This document shows positions 20,397 through 29,635 of a DNA stretch of 64,000 bases, piece after piece (within the stretch, counting starts at the first letter, position 1; every line of letters begins with the position of its first letter). Below the pieces are notes generated by a model. That model was given only the letters and a program-made list of their open reading frames with translations. It ran no database searches and had not been told where the DNA came from. This DNA comes from Tessaracoccus caeni (GTDB lineage: Bacteria > Actinomycetota > Actinomycetes > Propionibacteriales > Propionibacteriaceae): positions 124,001 to 188,000 of the forward strand of contig NZ_JARGDO010000004.1 in NCBI RefSeq assembly GCF_029211185.1, given 5' to 3'. The translations under genes were made by a program, and so were the position numbers.

Positions 20397-20962
20397 GGCT
20401 GCGCTGGACGAGCGCGGTCCTGGCCGCGTCGCTGGTCTTGACGGCGTGCGGGGGTTCCGGCAAGGACGACATCGCGGATCAGTCGGCCGGCTACCAGGCC
20501 GGCGACGGCACGATGACCGTTCTCGCGGTGGACGACCGGACCGAGGCGCCCGAGCTGGCCGGCCCGCTGCTCGGCGGCGGCGAGCTGTCCACCGCCGACT
20601 ACGCGGGCAAGATCATGGTGCTGAACGTCTGGGGATCCTGGTGCCCGCCCTGCCGGTCCGAGGCGCCCGACCTGGTGGCGGCCGCGGAGGAGTTGGGCGA
20701 CCGCGCGCAGTTCATCGGGATCAACACCCGAGACCTCGACGCCGCCCCCGCAGAGGCCTTCGTGCGCGCCTTCGAGGTGCCTTACCCCAATCTCTTCGAC
20801 CCGGACGGCGAGCTGCTTCTCGGGTTCGGGCAGCTGCCGCCCAAGGCGATTCCGAGCACGGTCATCATCGACGGCGAGGGCCGGGTCGCGGCACGGGTGC
20901 TGGGTGAAGTCGACAAAGCGACTCTGGTGGGCCTGGTTTCCGACATCGAGGGCGGCGAATGA
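20393..20962 (+). CDS. TlpA/ResA-like thiol-disulfide lipoprotein
   Basis: 189 residues from GTG 20393. Lipoprotein signal with lipobox LTAC, then a thioredoxin fold with redox pair C84-P-P-C87 in 'LNVWGSWCPPCRSEAPDL', and cis-Pro in 'PPKAIPSTVIID'. It should keep apocytochrome c haem-binding cysteines reduced outside the membrane, taking electrons from CcdA. Overlaps both neighbours in the ccs operon. Confidence 0.93.
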   Translation: MRLRWTSAVLAASLVLTACGGSGKDDIADQSAGYQAGDGTMTVLAVDDRTEAPELAGPLLGGGELSTADYAGKIMVLNVWGSWCPPCRSEAPDLVAAAEELGDRAQFIGINTRDLDAAPAEAFVRAFEVPYPNLFDPDGELLLGFGQLPPKAIPSTVIIDGEGRVAARVLGEVDKATLVGLVSDIEGGE

Positions 20963-21714
20963 TCCTGCTCGAGGGCTGGACCGATGCCGCGCTGACCTCG
21001 TCGTTGCTGATCGCGATCCCCGTCGCGATGCTCGCCGGGATGGTGTCCTTCGCGTCGCCGTGCGTGCTGCCGCTGCTGCCCGGCTACCTGAGCTACGCCT
21101 CGGGGCTGGGAGCCGCCGAGATCGCGGAGGGCCGGGGGTCGCGTCGTCTGCTGGTGGGCGGAACGATCGGCTTCGTGTTGGGCTTCTCCGTCGTCTTCGT
21201 GCTGACCGGAGCGGTGCTCGGGGGCCTCGGCGCCGTGCTCCTCCAGCACCAACGACTGATCACGATCGCGATGGGGCTGCTCATCCTGGTGCTGGGGGCC
21301 GGGTTCGCCGGATGGCTGCCGATGCCGTCGGGATGGCGTCCGACGATGACGCCGACCCTCGGCGTGTGGGCGTCGCCCTTGCTCGGACTGGTCTTCGGCC
21401 TCGGCTGGACCCCGTGCATCGGGCCGGCGCTGTCGGTGGTGCTGAGCATGGCCATCAACGAAGGATCGGCGGTGCGTGGCGGGATCCTCGCGTTCGCCTA
21501 CGCCCTGGGGCTCGGGCTGCCGTTCGTCGCCTTTGCGGCGGCGTTCAGGTCGCTCGCCCCCAAGCTCGGCTGGATGCGCACGCACCAGAGGACGATTCAA
21601 CGCATCGGGGGAGTGACGATGATGCTGGTGGGGCTGGCCATGGTGGTCGGTTGGTGGGACGCGCTGGTCGCGATCCTGCGGCAGTGGGCGGCGAGCTTCG
21701 GGACGATCCTATGA
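20959..21714 (+). CDS. ccdA: Cytochrome c biogenesis protein CcdA
   Basis: 251 residues, six predicted membrane segments. Conserved cysteines lie in 'VSFASPCVLPLLPGYLSYAS' and 'GLGWTPCIGPALSVVL', the pair that shuttles electrons across the membrane from cytoplasmic thioredoxin. ATG overlaps the previous stop; ResB starts within its last codons. Confidence 0.95.
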   Translation: MILLEGWTDAALTSSLLIAIPVAMLAGMVSFASPCVLPLLPGYLSYASGLGAAEIAEGRGSRRLLVGGTIGFVLGFSVVFVLTGAVLGGLGAVLLQHQRLITIAMGLLILVLGAGFAGWLPMPSGWRPTMTPTLGVWASPLLGLVFGLGWTPCIGPALSVVLSMAINEGSAVRGGILAFAYALGLGLPFVAFAAAFRSLAPKLGWMRTHQRTIQRIGGVTMMLVGLAMVVGWWDALVAILRQWAASFGTIL

Positions 21715-23282
21715 GCCCGCGCGCGGCCCGCTCCGAGGAGGCGTCGGCGCTCAGCTTCGTCCAGACGCTGCGCTGGATGTGGGCCCAGCTCACCAGCATG
21801 CGCACGGCGCTGGTGCTGCTGTTCCTGCTGGCGCTGGCGTCGATTCCCGGGTCGATGATCCCGCAGACGCATATCTCGGCGATCACCGTCAGCGACTTCC
21901 AGGCGGAGCATCCAGGATGGAACCGGATCCTCGAGCCGCTCGGCATGTACGACGTCTATGCCAGCCCGTGGTTCTCGGCCACCTATCTGCTGTTGTTCGT
22001 CTCGCTGGCGGGCTGCATCGTGCCGCGCATCGGCAAGTACGCCCGCGACCTGCGCAAGCAGCCGCCGCGCCTGCCCAAGCGCGTGGAACGCCTGCCGGAG
22101 CACGCGGAGGCCGAGGCGGTCTTCGGCGCGTCCGTCACCTTGGACCGCGCGGAGCAGTGGCTGGCGTCCAAGCGCTATCGGATCCGGCGCACCGACGAGG
22201 GCATCTCCGCGGAGCGCGGCTACCTGCGCGAACTGGGCAACCTGGTGTTCCACATCAGCCTCATCGTGGTGCTGACCGGCCTGGCCTGGAGCAACCTCTG
22301 GGGCTTCAGCGGCACCGTCGTGGTGGTGGAGGGACGCGGTTTCAGCAACGTGATCACGCAGTACGACGACTTCACCACCGGCGCCATGGCCGACACCGAT
22401 CAGCTGGAGCCCTTCTCGGTCTCGCTCGAGTCCTTCAGGGCCGAGTTCGAGACGGGCGACGTGCAGCGCGGAGCCGCCCGGGTGTTCGACGCGGCGATGA
22501 AGGTCACCGAGAACGGTGAGACCCGCGACCACCTGCTCACCGTCAACGAACCGATCCTGACCAGCGGCGGCACCCAGGTGAACCTGCAAGGACACGGATA
22601 CGCGCCGGTCTTCACGGTCTACGACGGCAACGGGGATGTGGCCTTCTCCGGCCCCGTGGTCACCCTTCCCCAGGATGGCAACTTCGCTTCCGTCGGCGTG
22701 ATCAAGGCCAACGACGGCCGACCGGAGCGCTTGGCCTTCGAGATCTTCTTCTTCCCCACCGCGGTGCTCGACCAGACGGGCCCGCACTCCGTATTCCCTG
22801 ACGCGCTCAACCCAGAGGTCTACCTGAACGCGTGGCACGGACCGCCCCGCCAGGAGACCGGTGAGCCGGAGTCCGTCTACCGGCTCAACGCCGTCGGCCT
22901 CGAGCCCGTGCTCGGGGACGACGAGCAGGTGTTCCGTGCGGCCATGAAGCCCGGGGCCAGCATGACCCTTCCCGACGGGCTCGGCGCGCTCAGCTTCGAC
23001 GGCTACTCCCGCTGGATCAAGCTGCAGATCAGCCAGACACCCGGCACGGTACTGTCCCTGATCGCGGTGCTGGTGGGCGTCGCGGGGCTGTGCCTGTCGC
23101 TCTACGTCCGGCCGCGCCGGCTCTTCCTTCGGCTGACCGAGGGGGGCGTCGTGGTCGGCGGCCTGGACCGCACGGACGTCGCCAGCGGCCTGGCCGAAGA
23201 AGTGGATGGACTCTGCAAGGCGGCTACCGGCTATGGTGACGACGTAGCGTCGTCTCGTACCTCGACCACGAAGGAGAGTTGA
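21711..23282 (+). CDS. resB: Cytochrome c biogenesis protein ResB/CcsB1
   Basis: System II haem-ligation partner; 523 residues. N-terminal membrane helices ('ALVLLFLLALASIPGSMIPQ'), 'WFSATYLLLFVSLAGCIVPR', a third helix 'HISLIVVLTGLAWSNL', a large outer domain of about 300 residues and one C-terminal helix before a short cytoplasmic tail. ATG 21711 overlaps the ccdA stop; the frame upstream of it is only the antisense of real coding sense. Confidence 0.93.
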   Translation: MSPRAARSEEASALSFVQTLRWMWAQLTSMRTALVLLFLLALASIPGSMIPQTHISAITVSDFQAEHPGWNRILEPLGMYDVYASPWFSATYLLLFVSLAGCIVPRIGKYARDLRKQPPRLPKRVERLPEHAEAEAVFGASVTLDRAEQWLASKRYRIRRTDEGISAERGYLRELGNLVFHISLIVVLTGLAWSNLWGFSGTVVVVEGRGFSNVITQYDDFTTGAMADTDQLEPFSVSLESFRAEFETGDVQRGAARVFDAAMKVTENGETRDHLLTVNEPILTSGGTQVNLQGHGYAPVFTVYDGNGDVAFSGPVVTLPQDGNFASVGVIKANDGRPERLAFEIFFFPTAVLDQTGPHSVFPDALNPEVYLNAWHGPPRQETGEPESVYRLNAVGLEPVLGDDEQVFRAAMKPGASMTLPDGLGALSFDGYSRWIKLQISQTPGTVLSLIAVLVGVAGLCLSLYVRPRRLFLRLTEGGVVVGGLDRTDVASGLAEEVDGLCKAATGYGDDVASSRTSTTKES

Positions 23283-24193
23283 TGACCGTATCCGAGTTGT
23301 CGGACCTGGCGATCGTGCTGGCCACCAACGGTTACCTGATCGCTTTCGTGCTGCACACCGTCGAATGGTCGAGAGCAAGGGGGCTGGGGGCGGAACGTCT
23401 CGAGGACGGTTCCGAGGACAAGGTGCGGATCTCGGTGGATCTGTTCGGCCGGCTGGCGCTGGCGTTGACGGTGGTGGCCTTCGTCGCCCACCTCGTGGGC
23501 GTGGTGCTGCGGGGCGTCGCGGCCCACCGGATGCCCTGGGGCAACATGTATGAGTTCTCCACCACCTCCCTGGGCTTCCTCGTGCTGATCTACCTGGTCT
23601 GCGCGCTCCGGTTGGGGATGCGATGGCTCGGGTTGGGCGTGACCTTGATCGTGACGATCTTCATGGGGCTCGCGGTGACGGTGTTCTACGTGGACGTGGC
23701 TCCGCTGGTGCCTGCGCTGCATTCGGTGTGGTTCATCGTGCACATCGTGCTCGCCACCATTGCTGGCGCGGGCTTCAACGTCGCCGCGGTGGCCTCGGTG
23801 CTCTATCTGCTGCGCCGCTCGGCAGAGGAGAAGGCCGAGGCGAGCGGCGGCCAGGTGACGGGCTTCCTCGCCCGGGTGCCGTCGTCGTCGAGGCTGGATC
23901 TGGTCGCCTACCGGCTGCACGCCTTCGGGTTCCCGCTGTGGACCTTCGCCGTCGTCGCCGGCGCGGTGTGGGCGCAGTACGCGTGGGGCCGATTCTGGGA
24001 CTGGGATCCCAAGGAGACCTGGTCGTTCGTGACCTGGGTGATCTACGCGGCCTATCTGCACGCCCGCCTGACGGCCGGGTGGCGCGGACGGCCCGCCGCC
24101 TACATCGCCCTCATCGGCGTCGCCTCGTTCTGGTGGAACTTCGTCGGCGTCAACCTCCTCATGAACGGGATGCACTCGTACTCCGGGATCTAG
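23282..24193 (+). CDS. ccsB: Cytochrome c biogenesis protein CcsB/CcsA (haem-handling)
   Basis: 303 residues from ATG 23282, directly after AAGGAG and sharing one base with the resB stop. Multi-span protein with the WWD haem-binding segment 'WGRFWDWDPKETWSF' and conserved His in 'HRMPWGNMYEF' and 'HSVWFIVHIVLATIAGAGF'. Together with ResB it ligates haem to c-type cytochromes outside the membrane. Last gene of the operon. Confidence 0.95.
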   Translation: MTVSELSDLAIVLATNGYLIAFVLHTVEWSRARGLGAERLEDGSEDKVRISVDLFGRLALALTVVAFVAHLVGVVLRGVAAHRMPWGNMYEFSTTSLGFLVLIYLVCALRLGMRWLGLGVTLIVTIFMGLAVTVFYVDVAPLVPALHSVWFIVHIVLATIAGAGFNVAAVASVLYLLRRSAEEKAEASGGQVTGFLARVPSSSRLDLVAYRLHAFGFPLWTFAVVAGAVWAQYAWGRFWDWDPKETWSFVTWVIYAAYLHARLTAGWRGRPAAYIALIGVASFWWNFVGVNLLMNGMHSYSGI

Positions 24194-24208
24194 CCCGGAA
24201 CAACGGGA

Positions 24209-25657
24209 ATGACGGTCATGCCGGAGGAGTCGACGCAGTGGCTCGTTGAGCTGCACGAGCAGCAGGGCTCGAGCACGCTCTACCGGCTCGCGGTGATGCT
24301 GGGAGCCGGCGAGCGGGCGAAAGAGGTCGTGCACACGTGCTTCTTCGCGCTGCATCGCCGGGGACACCGGGTGATCGACCCCAACGAGCGCATCGAGTTC
24401 CTGCAGGAGAACGTCGTCCATCAAGCCCGAGCCGTTCGCGGGGTGGAGGGAACGATCGCGCTGCCGCCCGACAAGGACGGCGAGTACGGCCGGATCCTCG
24501 ACGTCATCCGGGCGCTTCCGCTGCACCTCTCCGAGCACTTGATCGTCAGCCACTATCTGACCCGTTTCGGGCCCGAGCTGGCCAGCATCATGCGGATGAC
24601 GCTGCGACGAAGCAACCGCCGTCTGGAGACGGCCCTCATGACGGTGCATCAGGCGTTGGGGGCGACGGGCAGCCTGGAGGCCACCGCGGAGGAGGTGATG
24701 GCGGCGCTGCAATCGTGCGCGCGCACCATCCAAGCCCCGCAGACCGATGAGTTTGAGGCGGAGCTGGCGGCCTTGCCGCCCAGGCAGCGGCTCAGGGTGT
24801 CCATCGGCGCCCTGGTGGTCATCGCGATGCTCGCGCTCGCGCTGGGTTTCACCGTCGCGACGATGACCCGCGCCATCATCCCCAGGCAAGAGGAGACCAG
24901 CCCCGAGCAGCCCACCGCCTCGGCCTCACCCGGAGAACACGCTCTTCCAGCCCTGGTGCTGGGAGTGCCCGTCTACTACGTCGGACGCAGCGACGGCCTG
25001 CTGTATCCCGAGTCGCGGGATCTGCCGTCGTCGGGGCAACTCGTCCGGTCGGCGCTGGAGGCCGTTTTCGCGCTGGCGCCGATGGATCCGGATCTGCGCT
25101 CGGCATGGTCGCCGGGACAGCTGCTGAGCGTCGACGTGCAAGGCTCCTATCTGACGGTGGACCTGTCGTCGTCGGCCTACGAGTCGCTGTCGGGGGAGGA
25201 TGCCGCGCAGGCGATCGATCAGGTGGTCTACACAGCCAACAATCTGGTGGGTGTGCCAGGGCTGCGCGTGCGGTTCCTGGCCGACGGCGGACCGCCCCCG
25301 TCGCCCTTCGATCAGGCGGAAGGCTACGCCACTTATGGTCTGACGCCGATCGCTCCGGTGCGGATCATGTCGCCGAAGAACCTCGCGCAGTACCCGGCAG
25401 GCGACATCCAGATCCGGGGCGAAGTGCATCCGGTCTACAGCAGGCCGCAGGTCGCGATCACCGACACCCGCAAGGGCCAGGTCGTCCTCCAGAAGCGGGC
25501 GGATCGCAGCAAGCAGCCCAACCGTCAAGGATGGTACGAGTGGACGCTGACGGTGAGTCTGCCGCCCGGCGACTACGACATCACCGTCGCCGCCGGCAAC
25601 GAGACCAAGAACAGCGCGTCCTCCTTCGAGGAGAACAAGCTGATCCACGTGGAGTAG
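24209..25657 (+). CDS. Sigma-factor-like / transmembrane / GerMN / Gmad2 fusion protein
   Basis: 482 residues. Residues about 20-165 resemble an ECF sigma factor: region 2-like 'STLYRLAVMLGAGERAKEVV' and a region 4-like helix-turn-helix around 'LPLHLSEHLIVSHYLTRFG'. One membrane segment follows (about 197-223, 'IGALVVIAMLALALGF'), then a GerMN domain (about 247-364, with 'VPVYYVGRSDGLLYPESRD') and a Gmad2 immunoglobulin-like domain (about 379-482, 'RIMSPKNLAQYPAGDIQIRG'). The outer part resembles germination-type cell-envelope proteins such as those in LpqB. Promoter recognition by the N-terminus is unproved. Start ATG 24209 or 24218. Confidence 0.75.
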   Translation: MTVMPEESTQWLVELHEQQGSSTLYRLAVMLGAGERAKEVVHTCFFALHRRGHRVIDPNERIEFLQENVVHQARAVRGVEGTIALPPDKDGEYGRILDVIRALPLHLSEHLIVSHYLTRFGPELASIMRMTLRRSNRRLETALMTVHQALGATGSLEATAEEVMAALQSCARTIQAPQTDEFEAELAALPPRQRLRVSIGALVVIAMLALALGFTVATMTRAIIPRQEETSPEQPTASASPGEHALPALVLGVPVYYVGRSDGLLYPESRDLPSSGQLVRSALEAVFALAPMDPDLRSAWSPGQLLSVDVQGSYLTVDLSSSAYESLSGEDAAQAIDQVVYTANNLVGVPGLRVRFLADGGPPPSPFDQAEGYATYGLTPIAPVRIMSPKNLAQYPAGDIQIRGEVHPVYSRPQVAITDTRKGQVVLQKRADRSKQPNRQGWYEWTLTVSLPPGDYDITVAAGNETKNSASSFEENKLIHVE

Positions 25658-25687
25658 CGCGTCCGCTGGAATCCGTCTCCGCAGTTT

Positions 25688-26452
25688 TTAGCCTCCCGCG
25701 ATCCGCCTCGCCAGCTTCACGGTGAGCCAGGTGGGTGCGAATCGAGTGGCGAAGGCCAGCAGTTTGTTGTTCCACCCGTCGATCACGTAGGGCTGGTGAG
25801 CCGCGAGAGCCTTGAAGCTGCTGGCGATCACCTGCTCCGGGGTGCGCCGCCAGCGCATCACCTTGTCGTTGCCGGCGTTGCTGAAGAACTCGGTCTGCGT
25901 CGGCCCTGGGCACACGGCGAGCACGCGCACGCCGGTGACGTGCAGCTCATCCCAGAGCGCCAGGCTGAGGCGCAGCACGTAGGCCTTGGTGGCGGCATAG
26001 ACGGCCATGGTGGGAATCGGTTGGAACGCCCCGGTGCTGGCGACGTTGATCACCGCCCCCCGGCCGTGCACCAGCATGCGGCCCAGGACGACGTGGGTGA
26101 GTTCGGTCAGCGCGGCGGCGTTGAGCTCGATCTCGGAGAGCAGGCGCTTCCGGTCGAGGCTGTCGAAGTCGCCGATCGACCCGAAACCGGCGTTGTTCAC
26201 CAAGGTGTGCACCTCGAGCTCCGACAGCTCGTCGGCGAGGACAGTGCGCTGGGCGGGGTCGGCGAGGTCGGTCTGGCGCACCTCTACCCGCACGCCGTGG
26301 GTGCTCCTCAGCTGCTCGGCATGCTCCTCGAGCTTGTCGAGGCTGCGCGCGACGAGGATCAGATTGGAGCCCTGGCTGGCGAGATGCGACGCGAAGTGCG
26401 CGCCCAATCCCGAGGAGGCTCCGGTGACGACGGCCCATGTGGTGGTCTGCAT
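25688..26452 (-). CDS. Short-chain dehydrogenase/reductase
   Basis: 254 residues from ATG 26452. Classical SDR: 'VVTGASSGLGAHFASHLASQ' for cofactor, 'LVNNAGFGSIGDF' (NAG), active-site Ser in 'NVASTGAFQPIPTMAVYAAT' with YxxxK as 'YAATK', and 'AVCPGPTQTEFF'. The length and C-terminal hydrophobic stretch resemble the DltE/YqjQ group. Divergent from mycothione reductase with 46 bp between. Substrate unknown. Confidence 0.9.
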   Translation of the reverse strand: MQTTTWAVVTGASSGLGAHFASHLASQGSNLILVARSLDKLEEHAEQLRSTHGVRVEVRQTDLADPAQRTVLADELSELEVHTLVNNAGFGSIGDFDSLDRKRLLSEIELNAAALTELTHVVLGRMLVHGRGAVINVASTGAFQPIPTMAVYAATKAYVLRLSLALWDELHVTGVRVLAVCPGPTQTEFFSNAGNDKVMRWRRTPEQVIASSFKALAAHQPYVIDGWNNKLLAFATRFAPTWLTVKLARRIAGG

Positions 26453-26498
26453 GGCGTCCAGCGTATCCGGAACCTCTGACGAGGGAGGCTCTACTAGG

Positions 26499-27887
26499 AT
26501 GGCCGACATGCAGCATTTCGACCTGGCTGTCATCGGCTCCGGCACTGGCAACTCGCTGATCGACGAACGTTTCGCCGACATGAAGATCGCGCTGATCGAG
26601 CGCGATCCCGTCTTCGGCGGCACCTGTCTCAACCGCGGGTGCATTCCCACCAAGATGTTCGTGCTGCCCGCGGACCTCGCTCGGAGCCCCGAGCAGGCGC
26701 ATCGGCTCGGCGTCGACCTCGCCTTCAACGGCGCCGACTGGCCGTCGATCCGCGACCGCATCTTCGGCCGGATCGACCCGATCTCCCAAGGCGGCCTGGC
26801 GTGGCGGGTGCAGAGCGACAACGTCACCGTCTTCCAGGAGGAAGCCAGCTTCATCGATCCGCACACGCTCCAGGCGGGCGAGGGACGGATCACCGCCGAC
26901 CGCATCGTCATCGCGACGGGGTCGCGCCCGCGCCTGCTCGACGTGCCTGGTGCCGAGGAGATGGCGGCGTTCCTGCACACCTCCGATGACATCATGCGGA
27001 TGGACGAGTTGCCCGAGCGCCTCGTCATCCTGGGCGGCGGCTACATCGCGGCCGAGTTCGCCCACATCTTCTCCGCGCTGGGCAGCGAAGTGACGTTGAT
27101 CAACCGCTCCGACGTGCTGCTGCGCCATCAAGACCGCGAGGTGGCCGGCCATTTCCAGGAGATCCTCGGGCGCACGGTGAAGGTGCGGCTCAACCAGAAG
27201 GTCGCGGCCTTCGAGCCTGGCTCAGCCGGCGACATTCAGGTGGTGACCACCGATCGCAACGGCGTCGAGTACATCTACTTCGCCGACGCGGTGCTGCAGG
27301 CCGTCGGACGCGTGCGCAACTCCGACGCGTTGAACCTGGAGGCTGCCGGCGTCGAGGTGAAGCCCGACGGTCAGATCCGGGTGGACAGCACCCAGCACAC
27401 CGCGGTGCCGCACATCTTCGCGATGGGTGACGTGTCGTCGGACTACCTGCTCAAGCACGTCGCCAACGCCGAGCTGCGCACGGTCCAGCACAACCTGCTG
27501 CATCCGGACGATCTCCGCGAGACCGACCATCGCTACGTGCCCGCCGCGGTCTTCGCCGATCCGCAGCTGGCCTGCGTCGGTGCCACCGAGGAGCAGCTGA
27601 AGGAGTGGGGCGTCGACTACGTCTCCGCCACCCAGCGCTACGGGGACGTGGCCTACGGCTGGGCGTTGGAGGACAAGGACCACTTCGTGAAGCTCCTGGC
27701 CGACCCCCGCACCCACCATCTGCTGGGGGCGCACATCATGGGACCGCAGGCCTCGACGCTCATCCAGCCGCTGATCCAGGCCATGAGCTTCCACCTGACC
27801 GTCGACGAGATGGCTCGCGGCCAGTACTGGATCCACCCGGCCTTGCCCGAGGTGGTCGAAAACGCCCTGCTCCAGCTCTTCCCGTAG
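26499..27887 (+). CDS. mtr: Mycothione reductase
   Basis: NADPH-dependent flavoenzyme that reduces mycothiol disulfide, keeping the actinobacterial thiol pool reduced. 462 residues: FAD motif 'LAVIGSGTGNSL', redox pair C43/C48 in 'GGTCLNRGCIPTKMF', NADPH motif 'LVILGGGYIAAEFAHI', 'FAMGDVSSDYLLKHVANAE' and C-terminal 'HPALPEVVENALLQLF' with the catalytic His-Glu. GAGGGAGG lies 10 nt before ATG 26499. mshD at 39701-40552 provides the partner pathway. Confidence 0.95.
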   Translation: MADMQHFDLAVIGSGTGNSLIDERFADMKIALIERDPVFGGTCLNRGCIPTKMFVLPADLARSPEQAHRLGVDLAFNGADWPSIRDRIFGRIDPISQGGLAWRVQSDNVTVFQEEASFIDPHTLQAGEGRITADRIVIATGSRPRLLDVPGAEEMAAFLHTSDDIMRMDELPERLVILGGGYIAAEFAHIFSALGSEVTLINRSDVLLRHQDREVAGHFQEILGRTVKVRLNQKVAAFEPGSAGDIQVVTTDRNGVEYIYFADAVLQAVGRVRNSDALNLEAAGVEVKPDGQIRVDSTQHTAVPHIFAMGDVSSDYLLKHVANAELRTVQHNLLHPDDLRETDHRYVPAAVFADPQLACVGATEEQLKEWGVDYVSATQRYGDVAYGWALEDKDHFVKLLADPRTHHLLGAHIMGPQASTLIQPLIQAMSFHLTVDEMARGQYWIHPALPEVVENALLQLFP

Positions 27888-27900
27888 GCGCCCGCCCACG

Positions 27901-28196
27901 TCACGCTCTCCTCGAGGCTCCGCTGCGCTCCGCACCTCGAAGAGCGTCATGTGTTCCTCGCCCGGCGCCTTCGCACCTCGGAGGGCGTCACCATCACGGT
28001 CTTTGAGGTGCGAGGCCGTCCGCGGCCGAGCCTCGAAAAGACCCAGAGCGAGAATCCGCAGGAACCCAGCCATCAGCCTCTGCGCACAGTCGCGCTCTTT
28101 CGAGGCTCAGGATGGGGGCTCGTTGCGGGTGCTGAGGAGCGAGGTACGAGCGTCTCGAAGTGCGCCCCGGCGCCTCCGTACCTCGAAGAGGGTCAC
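27901..28196. repeat. Cluster of family A palindromic repeats (A2-A5)
   Basis: The 314-bp gap between mtr and the helicase gene is filled by repeat copies: 27901-27949 (TCACGCTCTCCTCGAGGCTC to CACCTCGAAGAGCGTCA), a partial one near 27971-27990, 27994-28044 (with the GGCCG inner arm), and a diverged, longer one at about 28090-28195 containing GAGGAGCGAGGTACGAGCGT. Copies differ mainly in the inner arm. No gene is supported here. Confidence 0.8.
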
Positions 28197-28201
28197 TGGG
28201 T

Positions 28202-29635
28202 TCAGCGACCCCGGCGGTTGGCCCTGGAGAAGTCGGCGGCGCTGTGGGCCGGGGCGGTGCCGTGACCGGAGTGCGGCCGGGCCTGGGCAGTGGCGGGTGC
28301 CTTCGGGCCGCGTCGAGACGACGAACGCCGACCGGAACCGGGCTGCCGGTTCTGGCCCTGCTGCTGGCCCGAACCCGTCGCCGGCTTCGCCTTGGGCTTG
28401 GAGGAGCGCTGCGGCTGGGGCTGCTTGGGCTGCACGCCGGCCAGTTCGGCGGCGTCGGTGGAGCTGAGGAAGGTGCGCTCGCCGGGGGCGATGCTGGTCA
28501 GGATGTCCGCTCCGGGGCCGGCCTTGGTGAAGGTCGGCCGGATCTTGGCTTGGCGCAGCAGCGACTGTACATCGGCGCGCTGCGCGGGCAGCTCCAAGGT
28601 GACGACGGTGCCCTCGGCCCCGGCGCGGGCCGTGCGGCCCGAGCGGTGCAGGTAAGCCTTGTGCTCCACCGGCGGGTCGGCGTGCACCACCAGCGACACG
28701 TCGTCGACGTGGATGCCACGGGCGGCGATGTCGGTGGCCACCAGCGTGCTGACGCGGCCCGAATGGAACGCATCCAGGTTGCGGGTGCGGGCGTTCTGGC
28801 TGAGGTTGCCGTGCAGATCCACCGCCGGCACGCCCAGGCTGACCAGCTGCTTGGCGAGCTTCTTGGCGCCGTGCTTGGTGCGGGTGAACACGATGGTGTT
28901 GCCGGGAGCGGCGGCCAGTTCAGCCACCACCTGAGTGCGGTCGTCCGCGGCGACGCGCAGCACATGGTGCGACATCGTCGAGACGGGGGAGTGGGCGGAA
29001 TCGGCCTCGTGCGTGACGGGGTCGTGCAGGAACTGCTTCACCAGGGTGGAGACGCCGGCATCCAGCGTCGCCGAGAACAGCATCCGCTGCCCGTCCTGTG
29101 GAGTGGCCTGCAGGATGCGGCGAACGCTGGGCAGGAAGCCCATGTCGGCCATGTGGTCGGCCTCGTCGATGATGGTGATCTCGACGGAGCCCAGGTGGAC
29201 GAGCCCCTGGTTCATCAGGTCGAGCAGGCGTCCGGGGCAGGCGATGAGCACGTCGACGCCCTTGGCCAAGGCCTTGGCTTGAGGGTTCTGGTTCACGCCG
29301 CCGAACACGACGGTGGAGGTCAGGCGGGCCGCGCCCTCAAGAGTGGCCAGCGACTCGTGGATCTGCGCTGCGAGCTCGCGCGTGGGCGCCAGCACCAGGG
29401 ACCGCGCCCGCTTCGGCTGACGGCGGGTGCCGCTCTGAGTCAGCCGAGTGACCAGCGGCAGCAGGAAGGCGAAGGTCTTGCCGGAGCCGGTGCGGCCGCG
29501 GCCGAGCACGTCGCGCCCGGCGAGGGAGTCGGGCAGGGTCGCCGCCTGGATGGGCGTCGGGGCGGTGATCCCGCGTTGTGCGAGAGCGGAGACGAAGGGG
29601 GAGGGCACGCCGAGTTGGGCGAAATCGAGTGTCAA
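28202..29635 (-). CDS. DEAD-box ATP-dependent RNA helicase (RhlE-like)
   Basis: 477 residues from TTG 29635, after AGGAA. All helicase motifs are present: Q motif 'GITAPTPIQ', 'GRGRTGSGKT' (I), 'APTRELA' (Ia), 'IDEADHMADMGF' (II), 'FSATLD' (III), 'VATDIAARGIHV' (V) and 'HRSGRTARAG' (VI). A basic, Gln/Ser/Arg-rich tail of about 75 residues binds RNA non-specifically. Likely role: RNA remodelling, ribosome assembly or cold adaptation. Its 3' end is 6 bp from the repeat cluster. Confidence 0.95.
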   Translation of the reverse strand: MTLDFAQLGVPSPFVSALAQRGITAPTPIQAATLPDSLAGRDVLGRGRTGSGKTFAFLLPLVTRLTQSGTRRQPKRARSLVLAPTRELAAQIHESLATLEGAARLTSTVVFGGVNQNPQAKALAKGVDVLIACPGRLLDLMNQGLVHLGSVEITIIDEADHMADMGFLPSVRRILQATPQDGQRMLFSATLDAGVSTLVKQFLHDPVTHEADSAHSPVSTMSHHVLRVAADDRTQVVAELAAAPGNTIVFTRTKHGAKKLAKQLVSLGVPAVDLHGNLSQNARTRNLDAFHSGRVSTLVATDIAARGIHVDDVSLVVHADPPVEHKAYLHRSGRTARAGAEGTVVTLELPAQRADVQSLLRQAKIRPTFTKAGPGADILTSIAPGERTFLSSTDAAELAGVQPKQPQPQRSSKPKAKPATGSGQQQGQNRQPGSGRRSSSRRGPKAPATAQARPHSGHGTAPAHSAADFSRANRRGR

